Assembly (NCBI RefSeq): GCF_032854445.1
Contig: NC_088298.1
Coordinates: 8,173,504-8,237,503, forward strand
DNA: 64,000 nt
Source: Liolophura sinensis
Lineage: Eukaryota > Mollusca > Polyplacophora > Chitonida > Chitonidae
Direction: 5' to 3'
Part shown: positions 37,001 through 49,940 of the stretch, one piece after another
Position numbering within the stretch: the stretch's first letter is position 1
How the letters are laid out: the number at the start of each line of letters is the position of its first letter
The notes under the pieces: generated by a model
The model's database searches: none
What the model was told of the DNA's origin: nothing
Seen by the model: only the letters and a program-made list of their open reading frames with translations
Position numbers and translations under genes: made by a program

Positions 37001-38732
37001 CATTACAATCCAGTACACACCGCAAGCATCTGCACACAAGGCGAACAGCAGGAGCCCAGATACAACGGCATATTACAATCCTGTAAACACGGCAAGCATC
37101 TGCACACAAGGCGAACAGCAGGAGCCCAGATACAACGGCACATTACAATCCAGTACACACGGCAAGCCTCTGCACACAAGGTGAACAGCAGGAGCCCAGA
37201 TACAACGGCACATTACAATCCTGTAAACACAGCAAGCATCTGCACACAAGGCGAACAGTAGGAGCCCAGATACAACGGCACATTACAATCCAGTACACAC
37301 CGCAAGCATCTGCACACAAGGCGAACAGCAGGAGCCCAGATACAACGGCACATTACAATCCAGTAAACATGGCAAGCATCTGCACACAAGGCGAACAGCA
37401 GGAGCCCAGATACAACGGCACATTACAATCCAGTAAACACAGCAAGCATCTGCACACAAGGCGAACAGCAGGAGCCCAGATACAACGGCACATTACAATC
37501 CAGTACACACGGCAAGCATCTGCACACAAGGCGAACAGCAGGAGCCCAGATACAACGGCACATTACTATCCAGTACACACGGCAAGCATCTGCACAGAGG
37601 CTGAACGGCAGGAGCCCAGATACAACAGCACATCACAATCCAGTAACACGACAAGCATCAGCACACAAGGCGAACAGCAGGAGCACAGATACAACGGCAC
37701 ATTACAATCCTGTAAACACAGCAAGCATCTGCACACAAGGCGAACAGCAGGCGCCCAGATACAACGGCACATTACAATCCAGTACACACGGTAAGCATCT
37801 GCACAGAGGCTGAACGGCAGGAGCCCAGATACAACGGCACACCACAATCCAGTAACACGACAAGCATCAGCACACAAGGCGAACAGCAGGAGCCCAGATA
37901 CAACGGCACATTACAATCCTGTAAACACAGCAAGCATCCGCACACAAGGCGAACAGCAGGAGCCCAGATACAACGGCATATTACAATCCAGTAAACATGG
38001 CAAGCATCTGCACACAAGGCGAACAGCAGGAGCCCAGATACAATGGCACATTACAATCCTGTAAACACGGCAAGCATCTGCACACAAGGTGAACAGTAGG
38101 AGCCCAGATACAACGGCACATTACAATCCTCTAAACACGGCAAGCATCTGCACACAAGGCGAACAGCAGGAGCCCAGATACAACGGCACATTACAATCCT
38201 CTAAACACGGCAAGCATCTGCACACAAGGCGAACAGCAGGAGCCCAGATACAACGGCACATTACAATCCTGTAAACACGGCAAGCATCTGCACACAAGGT
38301 GAACAGTAGGAGCCCAGATACAACGGCACATTACAATCCTCTAAACACGGCAAGCATCTGCACACAAGGCGAACAGCAGGAGCCCAGATACAACGGCACA
38401 TTACAATCCTGTAAACACGGCAAGCATCCGAACACAAGGCAAACAGCAGGAGCCCAGATACAACGGCACATTACAATCCAGTAAACATGGCAAGCATCCG
38501 CACACAAGGCGAACAGCGGGAGCCCAGATACAACGGCACATTACAATCCTGTAAACACGGCAAGCATCTGCACACAAGGCGAACAGTAGGAGCCCAGATA
38601 AAACGGCACATTACAATCCTGTAAACACAGCAAGCATCCGCACACAAGGCGAACAGCAGGAGCCCAGATACAACGGCACATTACAATCTTGTAAACACAG
38701 CAAGCATCTGCACACAGGACGAACGACAGCAG
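34003..38732 (+). repeat. 70-bp satellite array 2 (~62 units), interrupted by a SINE
   Basis: Same unit as array 1. A block of 12 units (841 bp, eleven of 70 and one of 71) is repeated exactly in order: the segment from about 34531 recurs from about 35372, including the marker GTCGCAAGGCAGGAATCC at 34989 and 35830. The array is split at 36335-36691 by SINE-2. A 69-bp variant with GAGGCTGAACGGCAGG appears near 37599 and 37807. Confidence 0.96.
36335..36691 (-). mobile_element. SINE-2, full length, inserted in a satellite unit
   Basis: The minus-strand head is GGCCCGGATAGCACAGTTGG then TAGAGCGTCCGCTTCGGGA. The body includes the GAGGAAGTTACAACTTCCTC palindrome and GGCTCGGGCGGGGCGGC, and the tail is GTCGTATGACTG-like then TTGAGTACGACGTTAAACCC and (CACT)n. 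Target duplication CGAACAGCAGGAG (13 bp, satellite sequence) at 36322-36334 and 36692-36704. Confidence 0.95.
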
Positions 38733-38736
38733 TCTT

Positions 38737-38828
38737 GAAAAACTTGCACGTCATCATGGAAAAGTGAGGCCTTAATCACGTGACTACATTGAGAGGCTGC
38801 CAAATGCGCGTTTATCTCCCTGTGCCAC
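38737..38828 (+). repeat. Left inverted-repeat end of Mutator-like element, copy B
   Basis: AACTTGCAC, AGGCCTTAATCACGTGACTA, GGCTGCC and TGCGCG in the order seen at 23302-23393. The inverted partner is 49941-50033. Confidence 0.62.
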
Positions 38829-39910
38829 TAGATATCGCAACTGTATCATTAACCGACATCCAGTAGCATCGTTTCCTTGACGACAAAGCGGTCATCATCA
38901 TCTTTCGAAGAGAACAATTTCTTCTACCTCCTATCAAAATTAAAACCAGCCGCTACATTTGTTTTTAATGTGTCCATTTTCCCCATCGAAACTTATCAAC
39001 AAACATATATAAATAACATTTTTTGCTTGGTGACTGAGTAAAATTCACCATCAGAATCAGAAATTAAACTTACTTCTAGCAATCGGTGAACGTTCGTTGG
39101 ACAATTACTATTTCCACACTCACACTTGCAGTACATGTACACAAGCAATTGTACCCGTCATTTGGTCGCTTTATACAGTCAACTCATAAAACATGATTCA
39201 GAATGAATAAATCGGGCATAAACACAAGGCAATGTTATTTTTACTAACAACGCAATTTTATTTAGAAATCATAATGTCACCCTGACAACAGCCAGTAATA
39301 TCACAACACAAGCTGAATTCAAGATAACCTCCTTCTTTCTGCATTTGCCACTGTGAGGTGAGTAACTTACCCCTATTATTCTCTCCAGTGCTAACTGCAT
39401 GGGCCCTTATCAAGTAAAAACAACTTGTACTGTACCCATATGTCATAAAATAAAAAGGCAGAATGCAATCAAATAAACAGGCAGAATAAATACACAATGT
39501 AATGATGTAATATGTTTGTATGTTCATTTGGCAACTGAACCTTTCCCAACTGAAGTCAGTCAATCGTTCGTTAAGCTGATAATTTCGTAAAACATGATTT
39601 GTCTTGTAAAACCACACACAATCAAACTGTTAATTGTGGTTTTGGATCGAATTCCCACAACAAAATAAAGTGGTATATGCACATTCTTTAGGCATGGAAA
39701 TTCCAGTAAAATGTTTTTAATCTATTTAAGAAGGGGCTTGATAAAAGCAGAATACAACTGGATACACTAGAAATAGCTATGCGTCATGATCCAACATGTT
39801 CGAACAAACACAGTAATCACGCATGCATGTCTGAAAATGTGCCCCATATTATCCTCTGCAAGCATGTAGTAATGTGTGTGGAGTAGCAGCAATAATAGGA
39901 TTCACAATCT
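38829..39910. other. Non-coding 5' part of the Mutator-like element, copy B
   Basis: Counterpart of 23394-24467. No recognisable gene. Confidence 0.4.
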
Positions 39911-42900
39911 GTGCCCTGCGGCCTTAACTTGTTCCTACAATCAGCACACAAAAACCTCGCTGAAGAAATAAATTTGCTAAAGATAACATACTTAAAGCCT
40001 ATCACCAACTCTCCCACATTTTTAAGGAAAGTAAATGACATTACACCGCTATTTCAGGCAACATCAACCCGTAGTACACATGCTTTATCAAATGATAAAC
40101 TTCAAACAACTGAAAACCACATCTCAAATGTGCAGATGGCAGCTAACTTGAACTTGAACTTGAAAACTATTAATAGTGACACATCCATGGTAAAAAAAAA
40201 AATTGAAAGACAACAAAATCCCAGCACAGTTACAGAGAGTCACAAAGTTGAAAACACAAATACATCTAATACCAGGTGTAGGCCCACAACAATAGCTCAA
40301 AAATATATGCAGTACCATCTATTCTATGACTTCCATCAAGTCCCTTGATACGTATTTAAAGGTTAAACCAAGATTGATTTTCAAATCTAGGGAAAACAAA
40401 ATTTGCTTAAGTCTCTTGCCTAAGGGTACCAATAAGGCCATAACTAAGAAGTTTAAATGTAACAACTTCAGACTCGGTGATTCCAGTGCAACAGCAACAA
40501 TAAGTACATGTAATTATGAGCAAAGTGTTGAAATTAAGTAGAGTCTTGAAAAGCTGAATGCGTACCATATTGCAAAGAACAGCGATAAACCTGAAAACGC
40601 CTCTAACACAAAGTGTACATGTACCTCTAGCACAGAATGTGACAAGGTAACTGGAAATGAAAACAACACAACCAGCAAACAGACTAAATTACATGAACGG
40701 GAAGAAATTGTTGAAATCAAAGTACGACGAGACACGAAACATTATTTTAACAAATTTAAGTTTGATGTCCAGAAACGTTACAAAATACATAGCAGTGTAA
40801 CACATAAATTTCAAGGCAATAATATGACAGTTAAAGTATCTGTCACAAGCAATCCTAAATGGGGACAATCACATTGAGTGGATGAATGTTACATGTAGTT
40901 ACACGTACCAAACTCACATAAGCTAAACGAAAACAAAGCTGTGGTAAGTTTATATGTCCAGTGTTCTGGAAAGTCACAACAATGAAGAGTTATTACACTA
41001 TTCTGGTTGTTGGCCTAATTAAGTAAATGAGAAGGTCTGTGCAAACTGCAATACTAGCCAAAGCCAACATTGGTACAGTAATAATGGTGACAATCCTACG
41101 TGTACTGCTTGTTACATGTGCTCTAAGAAATATAAAAAACCACGACCAATGACTACAACTTCTACAACAGGACGCTCATACCATGCACATTTAGGCTGTA
41201 AATGGAAAATCAAATGTGAGATGTTTTCCAATGATCTCAATACCTGGAAAATTTATGCACAGAATAGTTAACTGTTGAAAAATATCACCAAGAAGATGCT
41301 ACACAACAGCGCAAAAGACTTATCTGACAGAGATAAAATTGACAGAAAGCGACCAACACAAAAAGGCATCTGCAAACCAAATCAAAATGTCTTTTAACAG
41401 CAAAAAGTTCAATTCATATTGAATATACACCAAAACCGAAATATCTGCGCGAGTGTACAACAGCTGAACAAATTCAAACACACGTAAAACTTGCTGACAA
41501 ACGTGCAGTACAAGGTTGCATTAAAAAAATGGAGGAACACCCTTTATAGGGTACAAACAGGGGCAAATAGGGGCAAAATAATGAGAAAATTCTGGAACAA
41601 AATTCAGACTCAGTACTACTTTCTCAGCGTGGAATAAAAACTTTGAAGCGCCACTACCATTCTGTATTGGCAAACAATGAAAATTTGACACTAGCCCGTA
41701 AGTTTTCCCAGTTTTTCATGGGCTACGATAACAAGTATGACTTAACTGTAATAAGATTTCCTGTTGGTCTTCTGACTATTTGTGATCAAAATAGCAGGGG
41801 TAAGGCCATTGTAATCGGAATGAGTATCTCGGACGAATCCCAAGTTCATGTTACTACTCTTTCTATTGTTTTCTTAAATACTCCATGTAACAATAAATCC
41901 CGTGAACACAGACAAAAATTACATCAATTTAATGACGGCCATGGTTTCTTTAAATATCGACCAAGCAGCCTGAGAGACCCCATTAAACCAAACATACAAC
42001 ATGACAAAGATCCCTCAATAAAAGCTGCAGTTGCAAGTTATGCAAGACAGGCATCAATTCAGAAAGTTGACAAAAAAACATACTGTGCTGAATGTGGCCT
42101 TGAATTAGCTAACTCAAAACGGGTAATCACTTATAACACATGGGCTGACCATGGATGGTTTGGCATAACTTTCAATGACAAGAGCATTACACACAGAAAT
42201 CAGCAAGGCTCACAGGGATCAATACCGCAAAGCACACCAGATCCTGGACATGCTGGACATATAGTATCTTTGCCAGATGAGCACTACGATAGCTTTAGTA
42301 CATATGCCTCACATAAAATTCCTGACAAAATCATGGACGTAAAATATAACTACAAACAAAGTTCTTCACAAACTTCTGACATCTCTCAACGTAATGTAAT
42401 GTAATTTACATACAGGCATACGTCCTTGCTACTTTTTCATATGCAGAGGTCAGCCCTACTACTATAAGCATCTAAATTCAGGTTTAGCCACTTTAAAAGA
42501 CATTAACAATCCACAAAAACTTGTAGCTTCATACAAGCAGCTAAGTCCCACATTCAGCACGTCCAACAAAGGGGTGAACAAAGCTGACAAGAGCAGCTTA
42601 TAACGTGTCCTTAAAGATCTTCAAACATCTGTCTTGAAACCAGACTTGAAAATATTACACAACAAACAACTGAGTCTCTGCCCATTAAAAAACAAACCAG
42701 CCAAATGTCAGCCCCATAATTTAGGCCTCTTTAGGTGGATCTAGTGGGCTTGTCAAAGAAAGTGCTTATTCACTCGTCACACCTGTATCAACACATGAAT
42801 CAGACCCACATTATGACAGTGACCCATTCATTTCCATCTCCTGATAGATCAACAAAGATACACGGTGGACGCAAAATAAACAGATTATCCAAAAGAGGGA

Positions 42901-42956
42901 AAAGTTTTCAAAACAAGGTAAACTCTGCTCTAGATTCTTTAGAACTTAAAAGTTAA
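39911..42956 (+). pseudogene. Decayed Mutator-like transposase with GATA-type zinc finger, copy B
   Basis: Same order as copy A: N-terminal region (39911-40880), GATA-type finger at 41038-41112, CKWKIKCEMFSNDLNTWKIY region (here read without the extra base seen in copy A), and RNase H-fold part from 41643. A deletion of about 467 bp at 42034/42035 removes the DKD-to-CxF catalytic stretch and joins the flanking frames into one 253-codon frame ending at 42404. A second deletion of about 425 bp lies near 42390-42402. The last open part (42735-42956) is Ser/Lys-rich and unrecognised. It cannot encode an active enzyme. Confidence 0.62.
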
Positions 42957-43202
42957 ACAGCAGTTTGAACACGGGGAAAAAAGGACATATGCACTGATGA
43001 CAGCATATCGTTATACACTGTAGGCCTATCTGTTAGAACACATTTAGATGGTACATCATGTATGTCAGAGAGCCATCAATTTCAACATGTTCCACACCTG
43101 AACCTCAACTTTGTACTGACAGTGAGCCACACATAAGAAAGATACAAAAAAAAGACCTGTTCTAGTATCACTACTAATAAATCCGGTTCATGCCAAATAT
43201 TA

Positions 43203-46200
43203 TGCAGATACTGCATCCAGGACAGGTCTGAACATCCTTTCAAGTGACACTCATGCAGACTCTGCATTCAGGAAAAGTCTGAACATCCTTTCCAGTCACA
43301 CTCATGCAGATACTGCATTCAGGACAGGTCTGAACATCCTTTCAAGTGACACTCATGCAGATACTGCACCCAGGACAAGGCTGAACACCCTTTCAAGTCA
43401 CACTCATGCAGATACTGCATTCAGGACAGGTCTGAACATCCTTTCAAGTGACACTCATGGAGATACTGCACCCAGGACAAGGCTGAACACCCTTTCAAGT
43501 CACACTCATGCAGATACTGCATTCAGGACAGGTCTGAACATCCTTTCAAGTCACACTCATGCAGACTCTGCATTCAGGACAAGTCTGAACATCCTTTCCA
43601 GTCACACTCATGCATATACCGCATCCAGGACAGGTCTGAACATCCTTTCAAGTCACACTCATGCTGATACTGCATTCAGGACAAGTTTGAACATCCTTTC
43701 AAGTCACACTCACGCTGACACCGCATCCAGGACAAGTCTGAACATCCTTTCAAGTCACACTCATGCAGATACTGCATCCAGGACAAGTCTGAACATCCTT
43801 TCAAGTCACACTCATGCAGATACCACATCCAGGACAAGTCTGAACATCCTTTCAAGTGACACTCACGCTGACACCACATCCAGGACAAGTCTGAACATTC
43901 TTTCAAGTCACACTTATGCAGATACCACATCCAGGACAGGTCTGAACATCCTTTCAAGTGACACTCATGGAGATACTGCACCCAGGACAAGGCTGAACAC
44001 CCTTTCAAGTGACACTCATGCAGATACTGCATTCAGGACAGGTCTGAACATCCTTTCAAGTGACACTCATGGAGATACTGCACCCAGGACAAGGCTGAAC
44101 ACCCTTTCAAGTCACACTCATGCAGATACTGCATCCAGGACAGGTCTGAACATCCTTTCAAGTCACACTCATGCAGACTCTGCATTCAGGAAAAGTCTGA
44201 ACATCCTTTCAAGTCACACTCACGCAGATACTGCATTCAGGACAAGTCTGAACATCCTTTCCAGTCACACTCATGCATATACCGCATCCAGGACAGGTCT
44301 GAACATCCTTTCAAGTCACACTCATGCTGATACTGCATTCAGGACAAGTTTGAACATCCTTTCAAGTCACACTCACGCTGACACCGCATCCAGGACAAGT
44401 CTGAACATCCTTTCAAGTCACACTCATGCAGATACTGCATCCAGGACAAGTCTGAACATCCTTTCAAGTCACACTCATGCAGATACCACATCCAGGACAA
44501 GTCTGAACATCCTTTCAAGTCACACTCACGCTGACACCACATCCAGGACAAGTCTGAACATTCTTTCAAGTCACACTTATGCAGATACCACATCCAGGAC
44601 AGGTCTGAACATCCTTTCAAGTGACACTCATGGAGATACTGCACCCAGGACAAGGCTGAACACCCTTTCAAGTGACACTCATGCAGATACTGCATTCAGG
44701 ACAGGTCTGAACATCCTTTCAAGTGACACTCATGCAGATACTGCACCCAGGACAAGGCTGAACACCCTTTCAAGTCACACTCATGCAGATACTGCATTCA
44801 GGACAGGTCTGAACATCCTTTCAAGTGACACTCATGCAGATACTGCACCCAGGACAAGGCTGAACACCCTTTCAAGTCACACTCATGCAGATACTGCATT
44901 CAGGACAGGTCTGAACATCCTTTCAAGTGACACTCATGGAGATACTGCACCCAGGACAAGGCTGAACACCCTTTCAAGTCACACTCATGCAGATACTGCA
45001 TCCAGGACAGGTCTGAACATCCTTTCAAGTCACACTCATGCAGACTCTGCATTCAGGAAAAGTCTGAACATCCTTTCAAGTCACACTCACGCAGATACTG
45101 CATTCAGGACAAGTCTGAACATCCTTTCCAGTCACACTCATGCATATACCGCATCCAGGACAGGTCTGAACATCCTTTCAAGTCACACTCATGCTGATAC
45201 TGCATTCAGGACAAGTTTGAACATCCTTTCAAGTCACACTCATGCAGATGCTGCATCCAGGACAAGTCTGAACATCCTTTCAAGTCACACTCATGCAGAT
45301 ACCACATCCAGGACAAGTCTGAACATCCTTTCAAGTCACACTCATGCTGATCCTGCATTCAGGACAAGTCTGAACATTCTTTCAAGTCACACTCATGCAG
45401 ATACCACATCCAGGACAAGTCTGAACATCCTTTCAAGTCACACTCATGCAGATACTGCATTCAGGACAAGTCTGAACATCCTTTCAAGTCACACTCATGT
45501 AGATACCGCATTCAGGACAAGTCTGAACATCCTTTCAAGTCACACTCATGCTGATACTGCATTCAGGACAAGGCTGAACATCCTTTCAAGTCACACTCAT
45601 GCCGATACTGCATTCAGGACAGGTCTGAACATCCATTCAAGTCACACTCATGTAGACACTGCGTTCAGGACAAGTCTGAACATCCTTTCAAGTCACACTC
45701 ATGCAGATACTGCATTCAGGACAAGGCTGAACATCCTTTCAAGTCACACTCATGCCGATACTGCATTCAGGACAAGGCTGAACACCCTTTCAAGTCACAC
45801 TCATGCAGATACTGCACCCAGGACAAGGCTGAACACCCTTTCAAGTCACACTCATGCAGATACTGCATTCAGGACAGGTCTGAACATCCTTTCAAGTGAC
45901 ACTCATGGAGATACTGCACCCAGGACAAGGCTGAACACCCTTTCAAGTCACACTTATGCAGATACCACACCCAGGACAAGGCTGAACACCCTTTCAAGTC
46001 ACACTCATGCCGATACTGCATTCAGGACAAGGCTGAACACCCTTTCAAGTCACACTTATGCAGATACCACACCCAGGACAAGGCTGAACACCCTTTCAAG
46101 TCACACTCATGCAGATACTGCATTCAGGACAGGTCTGAACACCCTTTCAAGTCACACTCAAGCAGATACTGCATTCAGGACAGGCCTGAACACCCTTTCA

Positions 46201-47183
46201 AGTGACACTCATGGAGATACTGCACCCAGGACAAGGCTGAACACCCTTTCAAGTCACACTTATGCAGATACCACACCCAGGACAAGGCTGAACACCCTTT
46301 CAAGTCACACTCATGCCGATACTGCATTCAGGACAAGGCTGAACACCCTTTCAAGTCACACTTATGCAGATACCACACCCAGGACAAGGCTGAACACCCT
46401 TTCAAGTCACACTCATGCAGATACTGCATCCAGGACAGGTCTGAACATCCTTTCAAGTCACACTCATGCAGACTCTGCATTCAGGAAAAGTCTGAACATC
46501 CTTTCAAGTCACACTCATGCAGATACCACATCCAGGACAAGGCTGAACACCCTTTCAAGTCACACTCATGCAGATACTGCATTCAGGACAAGTCTGAACA
46601 TTCTTTCAAGTCACACTCATGCAGATACCACATCCAGGACAAGTCTGAACATCCTTTCAAGTCACACTCATGCAGATACTGCATTCAGGACAAGTGTGAA
46701 CATCCTTTCAAGTCACACTCACGCAGATACTGCATCCAGGACAAGTCTGAACATCCTTTCAAGTCACACTCATGCAGATACTGCATTCAGGACAAGTGTG
46801 AACATCCTTTCAAGTCACACTCATGCAGATACTGCATTCAGGACAAGTCTGAACATTCTTTCAAGTCACACTCATGCCAATACTGCATTCAGGACAAGTG
46901 TGAACATCCTTTCAAGTCACACTCATGCAGATACTGCATCCAGGACAAGTCTGAACATCCTTTCAAGTCACACTCATGCAGATACTGCATTCAGGACAAG
47001 TCTGAACATCCTTTCAAGTCACACTCACGCAGATACCACATCCAGGACAAGTCTGAACATCCTTTCCAGTCACACTCACGCAGATACCACATCCAGGACA
47101 AGTCTGAACATCCTTTCAAGTCACACTCACGCAGATACCGCATCCAGGACAAGTCTGAACATCCTTTCAAGTCACATTCACAT
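43203..47183 (+). repeat. 51-bp tandem repeat, copy B (~78 units)
   Basis: Same 51-bp unit as 28640-29663. Variants alternate: AAGTCACACTCA or AAGTGACACTCA, GCATTCAGG, GCATCCAGG or GCACCCAGG, AAGTCTG, AGGTCTG or AAGGCTG. A block of about 663 bp (13 units) is repeated: units at about 43687-44330 recur at about 44350-44990. Confidence 0.96.
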
Positions 47184-47343
47184 CAGGATTATGATCATCA
47201 TATATCAACTTGTCACCTTCCAAATGGCATGCTGTGCTCTTCGTGTTTTGAACACAATGGTGTTATATTACAATTTGCAACTTTCTCAAAACTTCAGAAA
47301 CATTTTCGAGATGTACGCAAAAATTCTTAATTTAAGTGAGTAA
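43687..47343 (+). other. 1218-codon open frame across the 51-bp array; coding status doubtful
   Basis: One frame stays open through every unit (NILSSHTHADTAFRTSL and variants) and runs 50 codons beyond. There is no ATG at its start (it begins at TTG) and it is also open upstream. The unit in this frame has very few codons one change from a stop, so a long open frame is expected. Variation between units is mostly amino-acid changing. In the alternative frame the unit is CRYCIQDKSEHPFKSHS, broken in many units by AAG-TGA, but its exit (47190-47326) reads like protein, with CSSCFEHNG, FSKLQKHFRDV and a stop. Confidence 0.3.
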
Positions 47344-47840
47344 ATCATATGTTGAAAGCTTTGCCGACACACATGAATTAGAACAGAACAGTGGTACTTT
47401 TCTTTCAAAAAACATGTTGCATGCTGTACACCACCCTACAAGCACAGCAGCTAACAAATGACTTATTACACATGGTATATTTCTGAGCCTGTTTTGTTGT
47501 TTCCTGATCAAATATACAGGTGATTAATAAAAATGTCATTCAATTGCTGTTTTTACATCAGCCTATTTATAGGTCCTCCATCTGTAATATTAACTGGCTC
47601 TTGGCAGGCTGCATTGGCTTTCAACTTCGCCTTGAGTAAATGAAACCTGCCACAGGCCAATATGAAAGATCTTGGAAATGTAACAAGGCCAACATGAAAA
47701 AAGCCATTTAATACCATAATATTATAAACCTGTAACAAAAATAAGTCGAGCTAAATAAAAGCTGTGTTGTCAAACCATTACAGAGGATATGGATGTATAT
47801 TTGACATATCTACATGTAATATGAAATCTACTGGTCACAC
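47344..47840. other. No gene recognised
   Basis: AT-rich sequence between the 51-bp array and a SINE; within the proposed Mutator-like element. Confidence 0.4.
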
Positions 47841-48006
47841 CTTCCTCTCCGGCCGTAAATGGGAAGGTCTGCCAGCAACCTGCGGATGGTCGTGGGTTTC
47901 CCCCAGGCTGTGCCCGGTTTCCTCCCACCATAATGCTGGCCGCCATCATATAAGTGAAATATTCTTGAGTACGGCGTAAAACACTAATCAAAATAAAAAA
48001 AAATAA
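47841..48006 (+). mobile_element. SINE-1, 5'-truncated
   Basis: Starts at CTTCCTCTCCGGCCGTAAATG and ends in a poly-A-like AAAATAAAAAAAAATAA tail. Target duplication TGGTCACAC at 47832-47840 and 48007-48015. Confidence 0.93.
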
Positions 48007-48015
48007 TGGTCACAC

Positions 48016-48666
48016 AATCACTCCTTCCATCCTTGTCTTTTTGTGGCACTGACGGTCTTTTCAGCCAGACATGCTGTAAAAAAGAGACACAAAACTAACA
48101 TTGGATGGTACACATTTGTATATATATGTAGATAGTGAACACACATTTAAGTAACTTCCTAAACCTCCAAGGACATACATGTAGGTAGACAGGAATTAAG
48201 CATTTTGTGATTTATGTTAAAAGAAATAGTTTTTCTTTTACGATTACTGATGTAATGGATTTTATGTTTTACAATTTAGTACAAATTATTGCTTACCCGG
48301 TATTAACATTATACAATATATTACCAACATAATATTTATAATAGCTTTTTTATGATGATTGCAGTAAATTATGAAATGGTCAATTAATTTAAATATACCG
48401 AAATGATGAAATTTTTGTTCAATAAAAATAAATTTAAAGCTGTACTGTAAGAATGCTGAAGATTATATCCCAGTAAGCAAAGTTAACTACAATGGGTGCT
48501 GACAAAGGCCTGGCAGTAGGACCTTGATATTATTTTACTGACATCAAATGTTCCATTACCAGGCCATAATGATGAACTAACATTAAAAACAGTAATAAAA
48601 ACTGATACATTTAATTTGTAACATATAGTAGTCGTTGCGCTACAATGCATTTGTGACATGACAATG
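48016..48666. other. No gene recognised
   Basis: AT-rich sequence with no repeat or coding signal. Confidence 0.4.
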
Positions 48667-48868
48667 GCTAAAGGCAATGCGGTCGGTGTAAGTTCAAGTC
48701 CAGCACATGCTGGCTTCCTCTCCGGACGTACGTGGGAAGGTCTCCAGCAACCTGAGGATGGTCGTGGGTTTTCCCCAGGGTCTGCCCGGTTTCCTCCCAC
48801 CATAATGCTGGCTGCCGTCGTATTAGTAAAATACGGCGTAAAACACCAATCAAATAAATAAATAAATA
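48667..48868 (+). mobile_element. SINE-1, 5'-truncated
   Basis: Starts within the tRNA-like part (CAATGCGGTCGGTGTAAGTT), keeps CCACCATAATGCTGGC and ends in (AATA)n. A small deletion removes GAAATATTCTTG from the tail. ACAATGG on both sides may be the target duplication. Confidence 0.88.
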
Positions 48869-49940
48869 ACACAATGGATAGAGGTACCTCTTCGCCTTAG
48901 TGCCACCTCCCATGAATAAAAAATATCTCTCTGTCCCATTATTTTCACCATATAATAAACTGGGAGTCCTGAATAAAACAATTATTATACTTGATACAAT
49001 AAATTCAGTAATTTAATTGCCAGCTGAGATATTAAAGTGAAGAACTTGGTAAGATGTCTCAAAGAAATATCCATCCATGTAAGACAAACATGTCTGCAAA
49101 TGGTAATGGTACACCTAGTCTGACGAGGCACAATTACTATTATGCAAAAACATGCTGATAAAACATAAACAGCTTAAACATCTGATTACCTAATAATACT
49201 CAACTAATTCTTCAAGGAAGTATTTGAAAAGAAGAACACAATTTGCAAAATATGCACATGGACATCGACTAAATGAGTACGGTACAACATGTAAATAATA
49301 TATCATTGATAGGCCTATGAGGACATATTCATGAACTGAATACACTGAACTACAAACAGTGGATAACGTTGATAACATCAGAACATGCCTAAACATTACC
49401 CAACTCATTCTTAAAAAAAGAATTATTTGAAAAGAAACAAAAATATATGTACAATATGTACACTTACATATAATGTCTACTTGCCTCAGCAGGACGGAGA
49501 CCCCCATTTCAACTTCCGTTTCTCGGAATGTAATTCTGTAGGCCTATAGTTTAGGGTTCAAAGACTTTCTTCGCTGCCAGCCTGCCATTTTCGTTGTACA
49601 GGAGTATGCTTGGTATCAAAATCCTGGAAATTGACTAAGCTTTGGGCAGGCATGAGCTTTAATGATGAAAGTTTGAAACTCTGGGCGATAGGGCACAAGG
49701 GGACAGGTGGTGATGAAGCTACGAGTGACGTCCCGTTGCCTAGAAAGGTCCAGATTTTGACGGATTGTTTGGGACTGAGCTACAGCGCTAAACCTTAACA
49801 TTGTTGCTTATGGAAGATTAATGGGGTCCTGTGGCCTAGCACATGTTCAACAGCCAGCGTTCCTGTAGTTCGTACTTTGTTGCATCGCGAGCTGTTGTGG
49901 CGATAAGTGACATGTGAGATCACACCGTGACGGCACCTGG
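48869..49940. other. No gene recognised
   Basis: Two related stretches near 49198-49260 and 49398-49470 share CCTAATAATACTCAACTAATTC-like and ACCCAACTCATTCTT motifs and TATTTGAAAAGAA, hinting at an old local duplication. A frame at 49610-49798 is unrecognised. Confidence 0.35.

Larger units (their letters stand above)
29864..47190 (+). repeat. Large direct repeat, copy B
   Basis: It starts at the first base after the gap and is collinear with 16831-29663. It is longer because its 70-bp and 51-bp arrays are larger and it has a SINE-2 in the satellite. It lacks about 467 bp and 425 bp of the transposase region present in copy A, and has a roughly 70-bp insertion near 29990-30060 relative to copy A. 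It continues without a break into the sequence leading to the caspase gene. Confidence 0.95.

Noticed and set aside
20898-38732. CRISPR-like array
   Set aside because: The repeats are head-to-tail units with no unique spacers, in a eukaryotic genome.
49610-49801. Overlapping frames on both strands at 49.6-49.8 kb
   Set aside because: No family resemblance, no splice context, and mutual overlap on both strands.
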